Origin: an uncultured Pedobacter sp.
Lineage (GTDB): Bacteria > Bacteroidota > Bacteroidia > Sphingobacteriales > Sphingobacteriaceae
DNA: 19,958 bases
Reading direction: 5' to 3'
Assembly (NCBI GenBank): GCA_946478755.1
Contig: CAMLDJ010000074.1
Coordinates: forward strand, 1 to 19,958
A program made the translations under genes and the position numbers. The notes beneath the pieces are model-generated. The model saw only the letters and a program-made list of their open reading frames with translations. It was not told the DNA's origin and made no database searches. Of this stretch, positions 7,334-15,179 are shown piece after piece (position 1 is the stretch's first letter; each line of letters begins with the position of its first letter).

Positions 7334-8215
7334 ATGTCTAAAATTATTGTTCGTTATTGCTTGCTATTGGTTACTTTGCTATTCCCAGACTTGGTGTCAG
7401 GGCAGAAACTGATCTATGAACGTGATCGGCCTTATAAAAACCACTTGCAGGTGGATGGTTTATCTGGTAGAGTGAAAAAGGTGGTCGAGTATATTTATGA
7501 GCGTAAGGGTGTACGTGATTCTGTGTTGACCAAGGACGATAAGCTGATGTTGCGCAGTGTGAGTACTTATAACGGTAGCGGTAACAAGATTTCTACCGAT
7601 TATATCAGAGCGGATAATAGTTTATCAGCAAAGGAGGATTATGTTTATGTTGCGGGTGGTCTTTCGATGATCAAACATATTGAAGGGAGTTTATCTTATA
7701 ATACGAGTTTCTATTATGACCAAAAGGGAAGGTTGGTGAGCGAGGTATTTAGGTTGGCTAAGTATAAAGATGTTGTGGTATGTAAGAAGTCTTATAAGTA
7801 TGATCTGAAAGGTCGTCTGTCAGAAACTTCAAGGATAACTTCTGATAATGAATCAAAGGTGACCAAGATTTCCTATGGGGAGAAAGAGGTCGTTTTGAAT
7901 GTGGTGAACAAGGGAAAAGAGATCAGTAGTGCCAGTTTTACCTATGATTTTAAAAGTGGTGTATTGTTGAAGAAGACCAATACCTTTAACAGTTCAACCA
8001 AAAAGGAACCGATGACTACGGTGGAAAACAATAGTTATGATGCTGGAGGCAATAGGGTTTCTAGGGAGTATGCTGATGGTTATGGTAGAACTCCCACCTT
8101 GGAGGAATTTCGTTATACTTTTGATGAGAAGGGAAACTGGTTGACTAGGGTGAATCTTCGTCCTGGTACTTATAGTTATGGGATGTTCTATAAAAGGGAG
8201 ATCAGTTATTATTGA
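7334..8215 (+). CDS. Secreted protein with YD/RHS-like repeats
   Basis: 293 residues with an N-terminal Sec signal peptide (MSKIIVRYCLLLVTLLFPDL, cleavage probably near VSG/QK at 23-24). The mature part repeats a pattern of 'xxYxYDxxGRLxxxx'. Examples are TSFYYDQKGRLVSEVFRL (about 124-141), KSYKYDLKGRLSETSRI (about 152-168), NNSYDAGGNRVSREYADG and FRYTFDEKGNWLTRVNLRP. These are YD-type repeats as found in RHS proteins and wall-associated beta-cocoons, though here they are few and there is no toxin domain. Proteins of this size and plan are common, uncharacterised Bacteroidota exported proteins. It probably forms a small beta-rich shell or adhesive module. The upstream lipoprotein gene is on the same strand. 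The fold assignment is good; the role is unknown. Confidence 0.8.
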   Translation: MSKIIVRYCLLLVTLLFPDLVSGQKLIYERDRPYKNHLQVDGLSGRVKKVVEYIYERKGVRDSVLTKDDKLMLRSVSTYNGSGNKISTDYIRADNSLSAKEDYVYVAGGLSMIKHIEGSLSYNTSFYYDQKGRLVSEVFRLAKYKDVVVCKKSYKYDLKGRLSETSRITSDNESKVTKISYGEKEVVLNVVNKGKEISSASFTYDFKSGVLLKKTNTFNSSTKKEPMTTVENNSYDAGGNRVSREYADGYGRTPTLEEFRYTFDEKGNWLTRVNLRPGTYSYGMFYKREISYY

Positions 8216-8583
8216 TGTTGTTCCTTTTTTCAAAAAAGCATTCTTTTGTGTGGTTAGGCCGTTCCCTTGGGTGTCCGGCTCTCCGCTGTATCTGATGCGC
8301 AGGATCCCGCTGCTCAGCGTTTAAATAGTATTCAGTATGGTTTATGATTTCCACTCACCGAATCACTCACCATTTATTTTATTTTGTACGTTTTAGCTGC
8401 AATTGCTATATATAAATATAAGTGCTTTTTCCATAAACGACTAAGTATTAAAGCATTTTTGAAATTTTAATTATCTATATTGTCATCAGTAGAACAAGTC
8501 TGATATGTATAGTGCATGGTTTAGAACTGCATCCTCAATAATAAGAACCATTACATAGATTTATAGTAAAAATAACACTCATT
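8216..8583. other. Intergenic stretch between the YD-repeat and thioredoxin genes
   Basis: No gene is seen. Just after the YD-repeat stop is a small symmetric cttttttcaaaaaag (8224-8238) that could contribute to termination. The main structure is the repeat-like element at 8251-8320. The remainder is AT-rich leader to the thioredoxin-like gene without a clear promoter match. Confidence 0.55.
8251..8320 (+). repeat. REP-like intergenic element
   Basis: This GC-richer block contains ggccgttcccttggg, then ccggctctccgctgtatct, then gcgcaggatcccgctgct. The layout (gttccc..., cggct.tccgctgtatct, gcgcaggat.ccgctgct) resembles a dispersed palindromic intergenic repeat that I remember from Pedobacter, Sphingobacterium and Flavobacterium genomes. 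The family link is from memory and needs a genome self-comparison. Confidence 0.5.
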
Positions 8584-9786
8584 ATGAAATTACTAATCGT
8601 TGCAGTAATATTCCAGCTCACTTGTTGTGTCTATGCTAAATCACAAACAAAAGAATTAACAGTACTATTTAAGCAAATTGATAAGGCCATGCAGCAAATA
8701 ACAAGTGGACAATTCAAACTAAATGATAGTTATAATAAAGTGGCGGTTGGAGAAGATAGTAGCAAAAGATTCAATTCCTATGACTTTTATTTTAAAAAAA
8801 ATATTTTAGATACACTAATTGGCTACAAGATATCTTCCTTAAGCAATTCAGGTCTTCAGCAACTTTATAACGGAAATGAATTATTAACATTGACATCGTG
8901 GAATAGAAAACTTGAAATAGCTCCATCAGCGAATAATATTCAGAGAATTAAGCGATTAAAACAAGGTGACAGAGCTTTTCCTCTTTTTATACAAATTAAT
9001 TCTATTTTTCAACAGGCGGTTAAATACCAAAAGCAGGATTCATGGAATTTATACCAAAACAAAGTAGATTATAAAGGGCAAATATGTTATAGGATATCCA
9101 TGCCGCCACAGATTGGCAATAACAGCAAGATTCTTGTGAGCTATTATGTTTCTGTTGATAAATTTATACCTATTGGTCAAGTAGTTATAATGGAAAATAT
9201 TATTGGCAATGCCAAAGAAATCCAAACTTTTGAAAACTGGATTTCGGACTTTAAACCTAATTCAGCAATTGGCGATAAACAATTCAATAAAGAATCCTTA
9301 TCAGGATACAACAAGGAAACCATAGTTGATGAAAACATTAAACCTGAAACAATAAAATTGCTCAAAAATGGGAGTCTATCACCTGATTGGGAATTGCCTT
9401 TGTTAAGCGGAGGAACTTTAAAATTAAGTGACTTGAGGAACAAGATCGTAGTCCTCGATTTCTGGTACAAGGCATGTGCACCCTGCCAAAAGCAGATGAT
9501 AGATTTACAGCAGCTTCATGATAAATTTGATAAGGATAAAGTGATTTTTGTAAGTGTAAATACAATAGATGATCCGATAAAAGCTAAATTGGCTTTATTC
9601 ATGAAAAACAGGGCCTTAACAATGACAACCGTTTACAACGGGAATCAAATAGAGAAATTATACAATATATACAGTTCTCCGGCATTATTGATCATCGACC
9701 AAAATGGCAAAATCGCATTCTCTCTAGATGGATATTCAAATACTCTAAATAAGGATGTCAATAACCTAATCGAAAACCTTTTATAA
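8584..9786 (+). CDS. Exported TlpA/ResA-like thioredoxin-fold protein
   Basis: 400 residues in two parts. An N-terminal Sec signal (MKLLIVAVIFQLTCCVYA) is followed by a beta-rich domain of about 220 residues, including YDFYFKKNILDTLIGYKI and YKGQICYRISM. This is a LolA/outer-membrane-lipoprotein-sorting-like region that often precedes TlpA domains in Bacteroidota. The C-terminal redoxin domain (about 263-398) opens with LSPDWELPLLSGGTLKLSDL. It carries the active-site CxxC in FWYKACAPCQKQM (Cys298, Cys301) and the cis-Pro loop SSPALLIIDQNG (Pro366). It should be a periplasmic thiol-disulfide reductase or isomerase. Such genes often accompany SusCD loci, and this one converges on the susD gene, but it lies on the opposite strand, so co-transcription is excluded. 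Target proteins are unknown. Confidence 0.9.
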   Translation: MKLLIVAVIFQLTCCVYAKSQTKELTVLFKQIDKAMQQITSGQFKLNDSYNKVAVGEDSSKRFNSYDFYFKKNILDTLIGYKISSLSNSGLQQLYNGNELLTLTSWNRKLEIAPSANNIQRIKRLKQGDRAFPLFIQINSIFQQAVKYQKQDSWNLYQNKVDYKGQICYRISMPPQIGNNSKILVSYYVSVDKFIPIGQVVIMENIIGNAKEIQTFENWISDFKPNSAIGDKQFNKESLSGYNKETIVDENIKPETIKLLKNGSLSPDWELPLLSGGTLKLSDLRNKIVVLDFWYKACAPCQKQMIDLQQLHDKFDKDKVIFVSVNTIDDPIKAKLALFMKNRALTMTTVYNGNQIEKLYNIYSSPALLIIDQNGKIAFSLDGYSNTLNKDVNNLIENLL

Positions 9787-10172
9787 ACTCTAATCTTGGA
9801 TGTAACATAGAAAGACGTTTATTCAAAATCCTATTCGCAGCTTATTAACAGTATCCAAACGCAGTGGTGTAAAAAAGTAGTGAGCACCCAGGCAGGACTA
9901 CCCTGAGCCGTGATGGTCTTAAACGTCATCACTACTCAGGGTGGTCCTGCCCCCGTGGAACGCATCGATACTTTGGGCCTTGTGGATTCTTCCACGTGGA
10001 CTTTTCTCTTCGCCATCGTTCCGACAGGTTCACAAGTTCCGTCTGATCGCCTGCATAAAGCTCATGCTGCCTATACGCCGGATGCCACAGGGACAGCAAA
10101 CAGGTCGCCTCTAAGCTGCTTGGGTTGGGAGCCCGGGTGTACCGAGGGGCCAACCCTCATCATTCATGTCGC
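9787..10172. other. GC-rich, hairpin-rich gene-free patch; possible mobile-element end or ncRNA
   Basis: Between the convergent thioredoxin and susD genes lies about 300 bp of visibly more GC-rich sequence than its neighbours. Frames exist on both strands but look non-protein-like. On the minus strand one finds gggttgg...ccaaccc (7-bp stem, about 10118-10154), gtggaagaatccac (5-bp stem with a four-base loop, about 9985-9998), and the large hairpin at 9891-9951. The combination of composition change, dense stems and no gene suggests either the non-coding end of a lost insertion element (IS110-family ends carry a structured bridge RNA) or a standalone structured RNA. I do not see a transposase. 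Confidence 0.35.
9891..9951. terminator. Long hairpin between convergent genes, likely bidirectional terminator
   Basis: Arm ggcaggactaccctgag (9891-9907) pairs with ctcagggtggtcctgcc (9935-9951) over 17 bp, with one G-U wobble in the RNA. An inner stem gtgatg/catcac sits at 9910-9915 and 9927-9932. On the minus strand the T-run (bases 9871-9876) comes about 14 nt after the long stem. A rival stem, agtagtga at 9876-9883 with tcactact at 9929-9936, ends directly at that T-run. The site is placed to stop both converging transcripts. Confidence 0.5.
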
Positions 10173-11774
10173 TCAATAACCTGGATTTTGGACTAGGTTG
10201 GGTTCTACCTGAAAGCTGCTTTCATGGAAAGGCCAGAAGTATTGATGTGTCAAGAATTTTCGATCTTCGATTTTAAGTATTTCCGATTCTCCATTTCCGT
10301 TCAGTCGCATATGACCCAATGCAGGTAGATTGAGTGCTGTTTCTGCTGTTTTCCATCGCAAGAGGTCGCTATAACGCAACCCTTCACCGGCAAACTCAAC
10401 TCTTCTCTCATTGCGGATTAGATCAATCCATTCCTGTTGGGATTTTGCTGTTAAATTGACATCAGCAACGTTCATATCGAGGCCGGCGCGCTTGCGAATT
10501 TGGTTGATACAGTCTTTAGAAAGTTCATCTATATCATTCAGCATAATCTTGGCCTCAGCATAGGTCAATAAGACTTCAGCATAGCGTGCCAAAGGGAAAT
10601 GCATATTTCCACCGGTACGAAATGCGTCAGCCTGATCGACAAATTTCTTGAACCAGAAACCCGATCGACTGCTTCGCAAGTTTTGATAATAAAATTGCGT
10701 TTTAGAATCATAAATATCTATCTTCTCATTATTAAAGAGATCTCCATGGCCGAAAATACTCGCTATATAACGAGGATCACGGTTTAGTTTCGGATCAAGT
10801 TCATATTCTTGCTTGGTATGTAATGGGCATTTATCTATAGTTCGTCCTTGTAATGTCCAGTAACTGTCGACCAATGATTTAAGTGGCACCACATAGGACT
10901 GTCCTTTTCCAGTCTTATATTGTGGGGCAAGGTGTTCAAAGGAAGCTGTAGCCGAATTGTTGTGGCTTTCCATGTCAAACTTAATAATGAATTCTTTGTT
11001 TGTTTTATGTGCTTGATAATTGAAAAGGTCGGCATATTTCGAATAGAGCTGATATTTATCGCTATCCATTATCTCCTTTGCAATTCCTGCCGCCAATTCA
11101 TATCGCCCATTATAGAGCGCATAGCGCATTACCAGGGTTTTAAATGAATATTTGTTGAACATATAGGCGTTGGTTGTTCCCTCATTTTCTGGGAGCCTGT
11201 CTGCAACATCTTCGCTCATTTCAAAGAGTTTGTTTAGTATTTCAGCCTTTGGTGTTATAGGTGGTGTTGCCTCTGCTAGTGACACAGGGACCAGTACAAA
11301 CGGTACGTCTCCCCATAGTTCAGTTATTCTGAAGTAGTGCCAGATTCTTAGACCTTCTAAAATGGCTTTATATCTCTGGCGTGTTGATTCATTTTCTACA
11401 TAAGGAACATTAATATTGGCCAGATAGGTGTTGATTCTTCCCACATGTTTATTGAAGAGTGTCCAGTAGTATTCGGCCAATCGGGAATTGCTGGTCATGT
11501 TTCCATTGGCAATAACCATGTGATGGTCTGTTTCGATTCGAGAATATGCATTATCTGTACGGCCGTCCATCATATAAAAGAGAAGCCTACGGTCGGTAGG
11601 TGTCATAAATGCATCGAGGTAACTACTGTATACCACACGACGCAAGTCTTCTTCTGTATTGAAAAACTCATCAAATGATGTGGCTGTGGGGTCTTGTTTA
11701 TCAAGAAATTTTTCGCAACTACTTAACGTTGCCAGGGTTATTATCAGGAGAATGATTTTCTTTTTCATTGTCAT
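10173..11774 (-). CDS. SusD/RagB family outer-membrane nutrient-binding lipoprotein
   Basis: 533 residues with a type II signal peptide (lipobox TLSSCEKFLD, Cys20 from the first Met; a start two codons later is equally good). The mature N-terminus CEKFLDKQDPTATSF is the standard SusD opening. TPR-like helices fill the middle, and the C-terminal hallmark IRNERRVEFAGEGLRYSDL (about 462-480, followed by LRW) and the ending VEPNLVQNPGY are textbook for RagB/SusD. It caps the SusC barrel at the cell surface and helps capture the substrate. It starts 5 bp after the SusC stop, so the two are translationally linked in one operon. Substrate cannot be read from sequence, and no enzyme genes accompany it in view. 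Confidence 0.97.
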   Translation of the reverse strand: MTMKKKIILLIITLATLSSCEKFLDKQDPTATSFDEFFNTEEDLRRVVYSSYLDAFMTPTDRRLLFYMMDGRTDNAYSRIETDHHMVIANGNMTSNSRLAEYYWTLFNKHVGRINTYLANINVPYVENESTRQRYKAILEGLRIWHYFRITELWGDVPFVLVPVSLAEATPPITPKAEILNKLFEMSEDVADRLPENEGTTNAYMFNKYSFKTLVMRYALYNGRYELAAGIAKEIMDSDKYQLYSKYADLFNYQAHKTNKEFIIKFDMESHNNSATASFEHLAPQYKTGKGQSYVVPLKSLVDSYWTLQGRTIDKCPLHTKQEYELDPKLNRDPRYIASIFGHGDLFNNEKIDIYDSKTQFYYQNLRSSRSGFWFKKFVDQADAFRTGGNMHFPLARYAEVLLTYAEAKIMLNDIDELSKDCINQIRKRAGLDMNVADVNLTAKSQQEWIDLIRNERRVEFAGEGLRYSDLLRWKTAETALNLPALGHMRLNGNGESEILKIEDRKFLTHQYFWPFHESSFQVEPNLVQNPGY

Positions 11775-11779
11775 AATTT

Positions 11780-14700
11780 TTAAAAAATGCTTGCACTTAA
11801 TCCAAAACTATAGGTTGCCATTCGCGGATAATTTCCATTTCCATTTCCATCACCGTCTATTCTTTCAGGGTCCAAACCTTCCCATTTCGTAAAGGTGAAC
11901 GCATCCTGGGCATTTACATAGATTCTGAATTTTTTGATGCTTTTGCCAATTGAAGGGAAAGTGTAGCCCAGTTGGAGCGACTTAACACGAAAGAAAGCCG
12001 CATTGCTTAACCAGACATCACTTAATAGCGTATTGGGGCTAGCGCCCGTCCAAAGGCGTGGAAAGCGACTATTTGGGTTTTCCGGAGTCCAATGGTTGGC
12101 TACATATTCTACTCTGGGCGCACCGAGATCATTACTGTTTCCATCCACATATACCGGATAAGCTTCTTGCCCAATTAGTCGTCCTGTTCTTTTACCAACA
12201 CCCTGCCCCAGTGCTGAAAAATCCCATCGTTTGTATCGAAAATCCAGATTGGCCGCATAGTTAAAGTGAGGAAGCGGATCAGCTAAATAGGTTCGATCAT
12301 TATCATTGATTATACCATCGTGGTTTTGGTCAACATAGCGGATATCGCCGGGTCTGGAATTTGGCATCTTAGCAACTGTGGCATCAACCTCTTCTTGTGT
12401 TTGAAAATACCCATCTGATTGGAAACCATAGTAATTATTGATCGGTATCCCCTTATACCATATGCGGTTGTTGTCGCCCTTGAAAATCAGTCTGTCGGCC
12501 TCATTGTAACCGGCCTTGAGCATGCGGTTGCGGTTATCAAACAACATTCCACCAACAGTATATGAAAAATCGCCTTTTTTGTCGGACCAGCTTGCGGAGA
12601 GCTCCCAGCCATTGTTTTCGACTGCTCCAATATTGACGGCCGATATCAAACTATTTGATCCCGTCAGCGGAGGAACAGCAAATTCATCATAGATAAGATC
12701 GTAGGAGTTTTTATGGTAAAATTCAGCAGTAAGCGATAAACGATTTTTAAAAGCATCGACATCTACACCCAGGTTCCATTGTTTTTGTTTTTCCCAAGAA
12801 AAACTAGGATTGGGGACACGTATTGTCCATCCCCAAGTATTGACAGACTCTTGCCATAGATAGGGTGCAACATTTTCATTTCCAATGAGACCATATGATG
12901 CTCGAAATTTGACGTTGTTAACAACTTCAGATTCAAGGATGCCTTTAAAAAAATTCTCGTTGTGCAAGTTCCAGGCAAGGGCTCCGGAAGGGAAAAATCC
13001 CCAACGATGACCGGGTGCGAATTTACTGCTTCCATCCGCTCGTCCGGTCAATTCCAGGATGTATCGATTGTCAAATGAATAGTTTAGTTTCCCAAAAAAA
13101 GAGGCCTTACTAATCTCCCTAAAATCGGTATACGTATAATTCATGATTTCGGATCCTATTGTTACATAGATTTTGTCCTTATCCTGACGGAGTTCCTTGT
13201 TATAATTGACAAGTGCACGTGCTGTGAGCTGGCTTTCACTAACCCCTTGCGAAGCCTCGACATTGTTGGCCCAGATTGCAGCGGGAGCTCCATTTTCATC
13301 AAAGAATTTGTAAGTGAGCCGTTTTTGTTTGTTGGCTGATTTGTTGATCATGTACGAGACATTTCCTTCGATGTTGAGGTTGCTATTTATGTTATACTTG
13401 GGTCGCAAGTTAATGGTACTGCGATCATACATGTTATTTTTTGTACCACCATGCTTTATTGAAGCGATGGGATTGATATTGTTGTGTAGGATGTAATGTT
13501 CTGGCTTGTCAGAATTATAAAAAATTTGCTGAGCGGGATTTAAGCGCCAGGCTTGCTGATAAAGCCCATGTCCGTCGTCGTTTGCAAGTAGACGGTCTAC
13601 CTGCAATCGGTGGGCGTAAAAATCAGCCAGTAGTACAAATTTGTCAGCAATATTAATATTGGTATTGAAACGAGCAGAGAATTTTTGTGTGCCTTCTATT
13701 GTGTTAAGACCATTTTCTTTGATATGACCAAGCATTAAATTGAAAGTGCCCACTCCACCGCCACCTGATATGCTGGCGTTGTTATTGATCGCTGTCGATC
13801 TTCTTTCCATAACCTCATCTAGCCAATTTACTTCCTTTATTTCACCAGAAGCATATTTGTTGATGGTCTCGTCAGAAAAGATGGCTGGTTGTCCTTGTTG
13901 GATCAAAGTTTCATTTCTAAGTTTCATAAATTCAACAGCGCCAACAAATTGGGGAAGATCAATGGGATTGTTGACCGCGAACCAATTATTGGCGAATACC
14001 TTGAACTGGCCGGTCTGTCCCCTTTCAGTTTCAATGATGATAACACCGTTTGCACCGCGAGATCCGTACATGGACGCAGAGGCAGCGTCCTTTAACACCG
14101 TGATAGTCTTAACTTGATTGGGATCAATGTCATGGATACTTTGTTCCATTCCATCCACTATAACCAAGGGATCCGCATTCTGCAGCGTACTGATGCCTCG
14201 AATGGAGATCGTACCCGGTACACTACCTGGAAGGCTGTTGCCTCGCATCATGGTTACTCCGGGAATTGTTCCTGAAAAGGCATCTTGCATTTTGTAGATA
14301 GGCCGGTTCTTGATCTTCTCCATATCCATTTGGGAAACTGATGAAGCGACGTGTTTTTTATCTACCTCTGAGAATCCGACAATGACAACTTCATCGAGCC
14401 CAACTTCATCGGTTTCCATCACAACATTGATTTCGGTCCTGTTGTTAATAGGAAGTTCAAGTTGTTTGAATCCTAAAGCACTAAAAATCAGTGTGCCCTT
14501 GTTGCCATCTGGAAGCGAAAGTTGAAATTCGCCACGGGCGTTCGTAGAAGTTCCGATATTAGTACCTTTGAGCAGTATACTAACGGCTGATAATAGATTT
14601 CCTTTAGTATCATGCACTTTCCCTTTGATTTGTTGAATATTCACAGAGCTGATAGCAGAATCTATTGTATAAGAAATCTCGTGCTCCTTCCGTCTGATAA

Positions 14701-15046
14701 CCACCGTGCCACGATGTATCATATAATAAAAAGAACTCTTTTCAAAGATATGTTCTAAGGTTTTATTTAAAGATGCATTCGTAATCTCAACATTTGCTTT
14801 TTCATCCTGAAGTAATCCTTCTTTAAAAATAAACTGTACACCAGTTTGCCTGGTAATGTTCTCGAGGACGGTTTCAATCTTTTCGTTTTTCGCGTGTAGC
14901 GTGATCTGAGCAGAGCTTGAGGCATAGGCGCCCATTATGGATATTGCCAATAATATTACTGTCAGTTTCATTTTAATAAGATTGTTCAAAGTTTTTCTTT
15001 TGTCAATTGGACAAAAGATTCCCTTTGAATAAAATAAATTATTCAT
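11780..15046 (-). CDS. SusC/RagA TonB-dependent transporter with STN signalling domain
   Basis: 1088 residues. A basic 25-residue N-terminal extension precedes the signal peptide MKLTVILLAISIMGAYASSS (26-45), an arrangement common in STN-bearing SusC proteins. Domains follow in order: STN (about 48-116), which contacts an anti-sigma factor; a CarboxypepD_reg-like beta-sandwich (about 139-210, IKGKVHDTKGNLLSAVSILL); a TonB-box-like DEVVIVGF (218-225); the plug (about 228-340) with ISIRGISTLQNADPLVIVDG and YGSRGANGVIIIET; and then the beta-barrel ending in the terminal aromatic SFGLSASIF. It imports a substrate across the outer membrane using TonB energy. With the FecR and sigma genes directly upstream, it should both sense and take up its ligand. 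The MKLT Met at residue 26 is an alternative start. Confidence 0.97.
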   Translation of the reverse strand: MNNLFYSKGIFCPIDKRKTLNNLIKMKLTVILLAISIMGAYASSSAQITLHAKNEKIETVLENITRQTGVQFIFKEGLLQDEKANVEITNASLNKTLEHIFEKSSFYYMIHRGTVVIRRKEHEISYTIDSAISSVNIQQIKGKVHDTKGNLLSAVSILLKGTNIGTSTNARGEFQLSLPDGNKGTLIFSALGFKQLELPINNRTEINVVMETDEVGLDEVVIVGFSEVDKKHVASSVSQMDMEKIKNRPIYKMQDAFSGTIPGVTMMRGNSLPGSVPGTISIRGISTLQNADPLVIVDGMEQSIHDIDPNQVKTITVLKDAASASMYGSRGANGVIIIETERGQTGQFKVFANNWFAVNNPIDLPQFVGAVEFMKLRNETLIQQGQPAIFSDETINKYASGEIKEVNWLDEVMERRSTAINNNASISGGGGVGTFNLMLGHIKENGLNTIEGTQKFSARFNTNINIADKFVLLADFYAHRLQVDRLLANDDGHGLYQQAWRLNPAQQIFYNSDKPEHYILHNNINPIASIKHGGTKNNMYDRSTINLRPKYNINSNLNIEGNVSYMINKSANKQKRLTYKFFDENGAPAAIWANNVEASQGVSESQLTARALVNYNKELRQDKDKIYVTIGSEIMNYTYTDFREISKASFFGKLNYSFDNRYILELTGRADGSSKFAPGHRWGFFPSGALAWNLHNENFFKGILESEVVNNVKFRASYGLIGNENVAPYLWQESVNTWGWTIRVPNPSFSWEKQKQWNLGVDVDAFKNRLSLTAEFYHKNSYDLIYDEFAVPPLTGSNSLISAVNIGAVENNGWELSASWSDKKGDFSYTVGGMLFDNRNRMLKAGYNEADRLIFKGDNNRIWYKGIPINNYYGFQSDGYFQTQEEVDATVAKMPNSRPGDIRYVDQNHDGIINDNDRTYLADPLPHFNYAANLDFRYKRWDFSALGQGVGKRTGRLIGQEAYPVYVDGNSNDLGAPRVEYVANHWTPENPNSRFPRLWTGASPNTLLSDVWLSNAAFFRVKSLQLGYTFPSIGKSIKKFRIYVNAQDAFTFTKWEGLDPERIDGDGNGNGNYPRMATYSFGLSASIF

Positions 15047-15179
15047 ATTTGGTATAGAATTAAATGGTTTATGATCGTTGTTAATTCAATTCATATGCAG
15101 AAGTATTGCAGTACTTCTGCATTTTTTATGATACATTAGGTAATTGTCTTTTTTACATAGAAAGGCCTCCTTTTTGATT
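15047..15179. other. Intergenic gap between anti-sigma and susC genes
   Basis: This 133-bp gap is where the promoter driven by the local ECF sigma factor should lie. I see no classical TAnnTTTG site, which fits recognition by an alternative sigma factor. It contains one strong hairpin, listed separately. Confidence 0.4.
15095..15127 (+). terminator. Perfect 11-bp hairpin with T-run facing against the operon
   Basis: Arm atgcagaagta (15095-15105), loop ttgcag, arm tacttctgcat (15112-15122), then T to 15127 on the plus strand. By form it is a rho-independent terminator for rightward transcription, but the flanking genes are read leftward. On the minus strand it lies between the fecR stop and the susC start and may separate the two transcripts or protect the susC mRNA 5' end. 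Confidence 0.55.

Noticed and set aside
9910..10179. Overlapping frames on both strands in the GC-rich patch (plus 9910-10179, minus 9932-10153)
   Set aside because: Both open frames appear to result from high GC and few stops. They are rich in Pro, Arg and Trp without domain-like pattern, and the stretch is full of stems.
13740..14117. Plus-strand frame of 125 codons
   Set aside because: Antisense to the plug and barrel region of the SusC gene.
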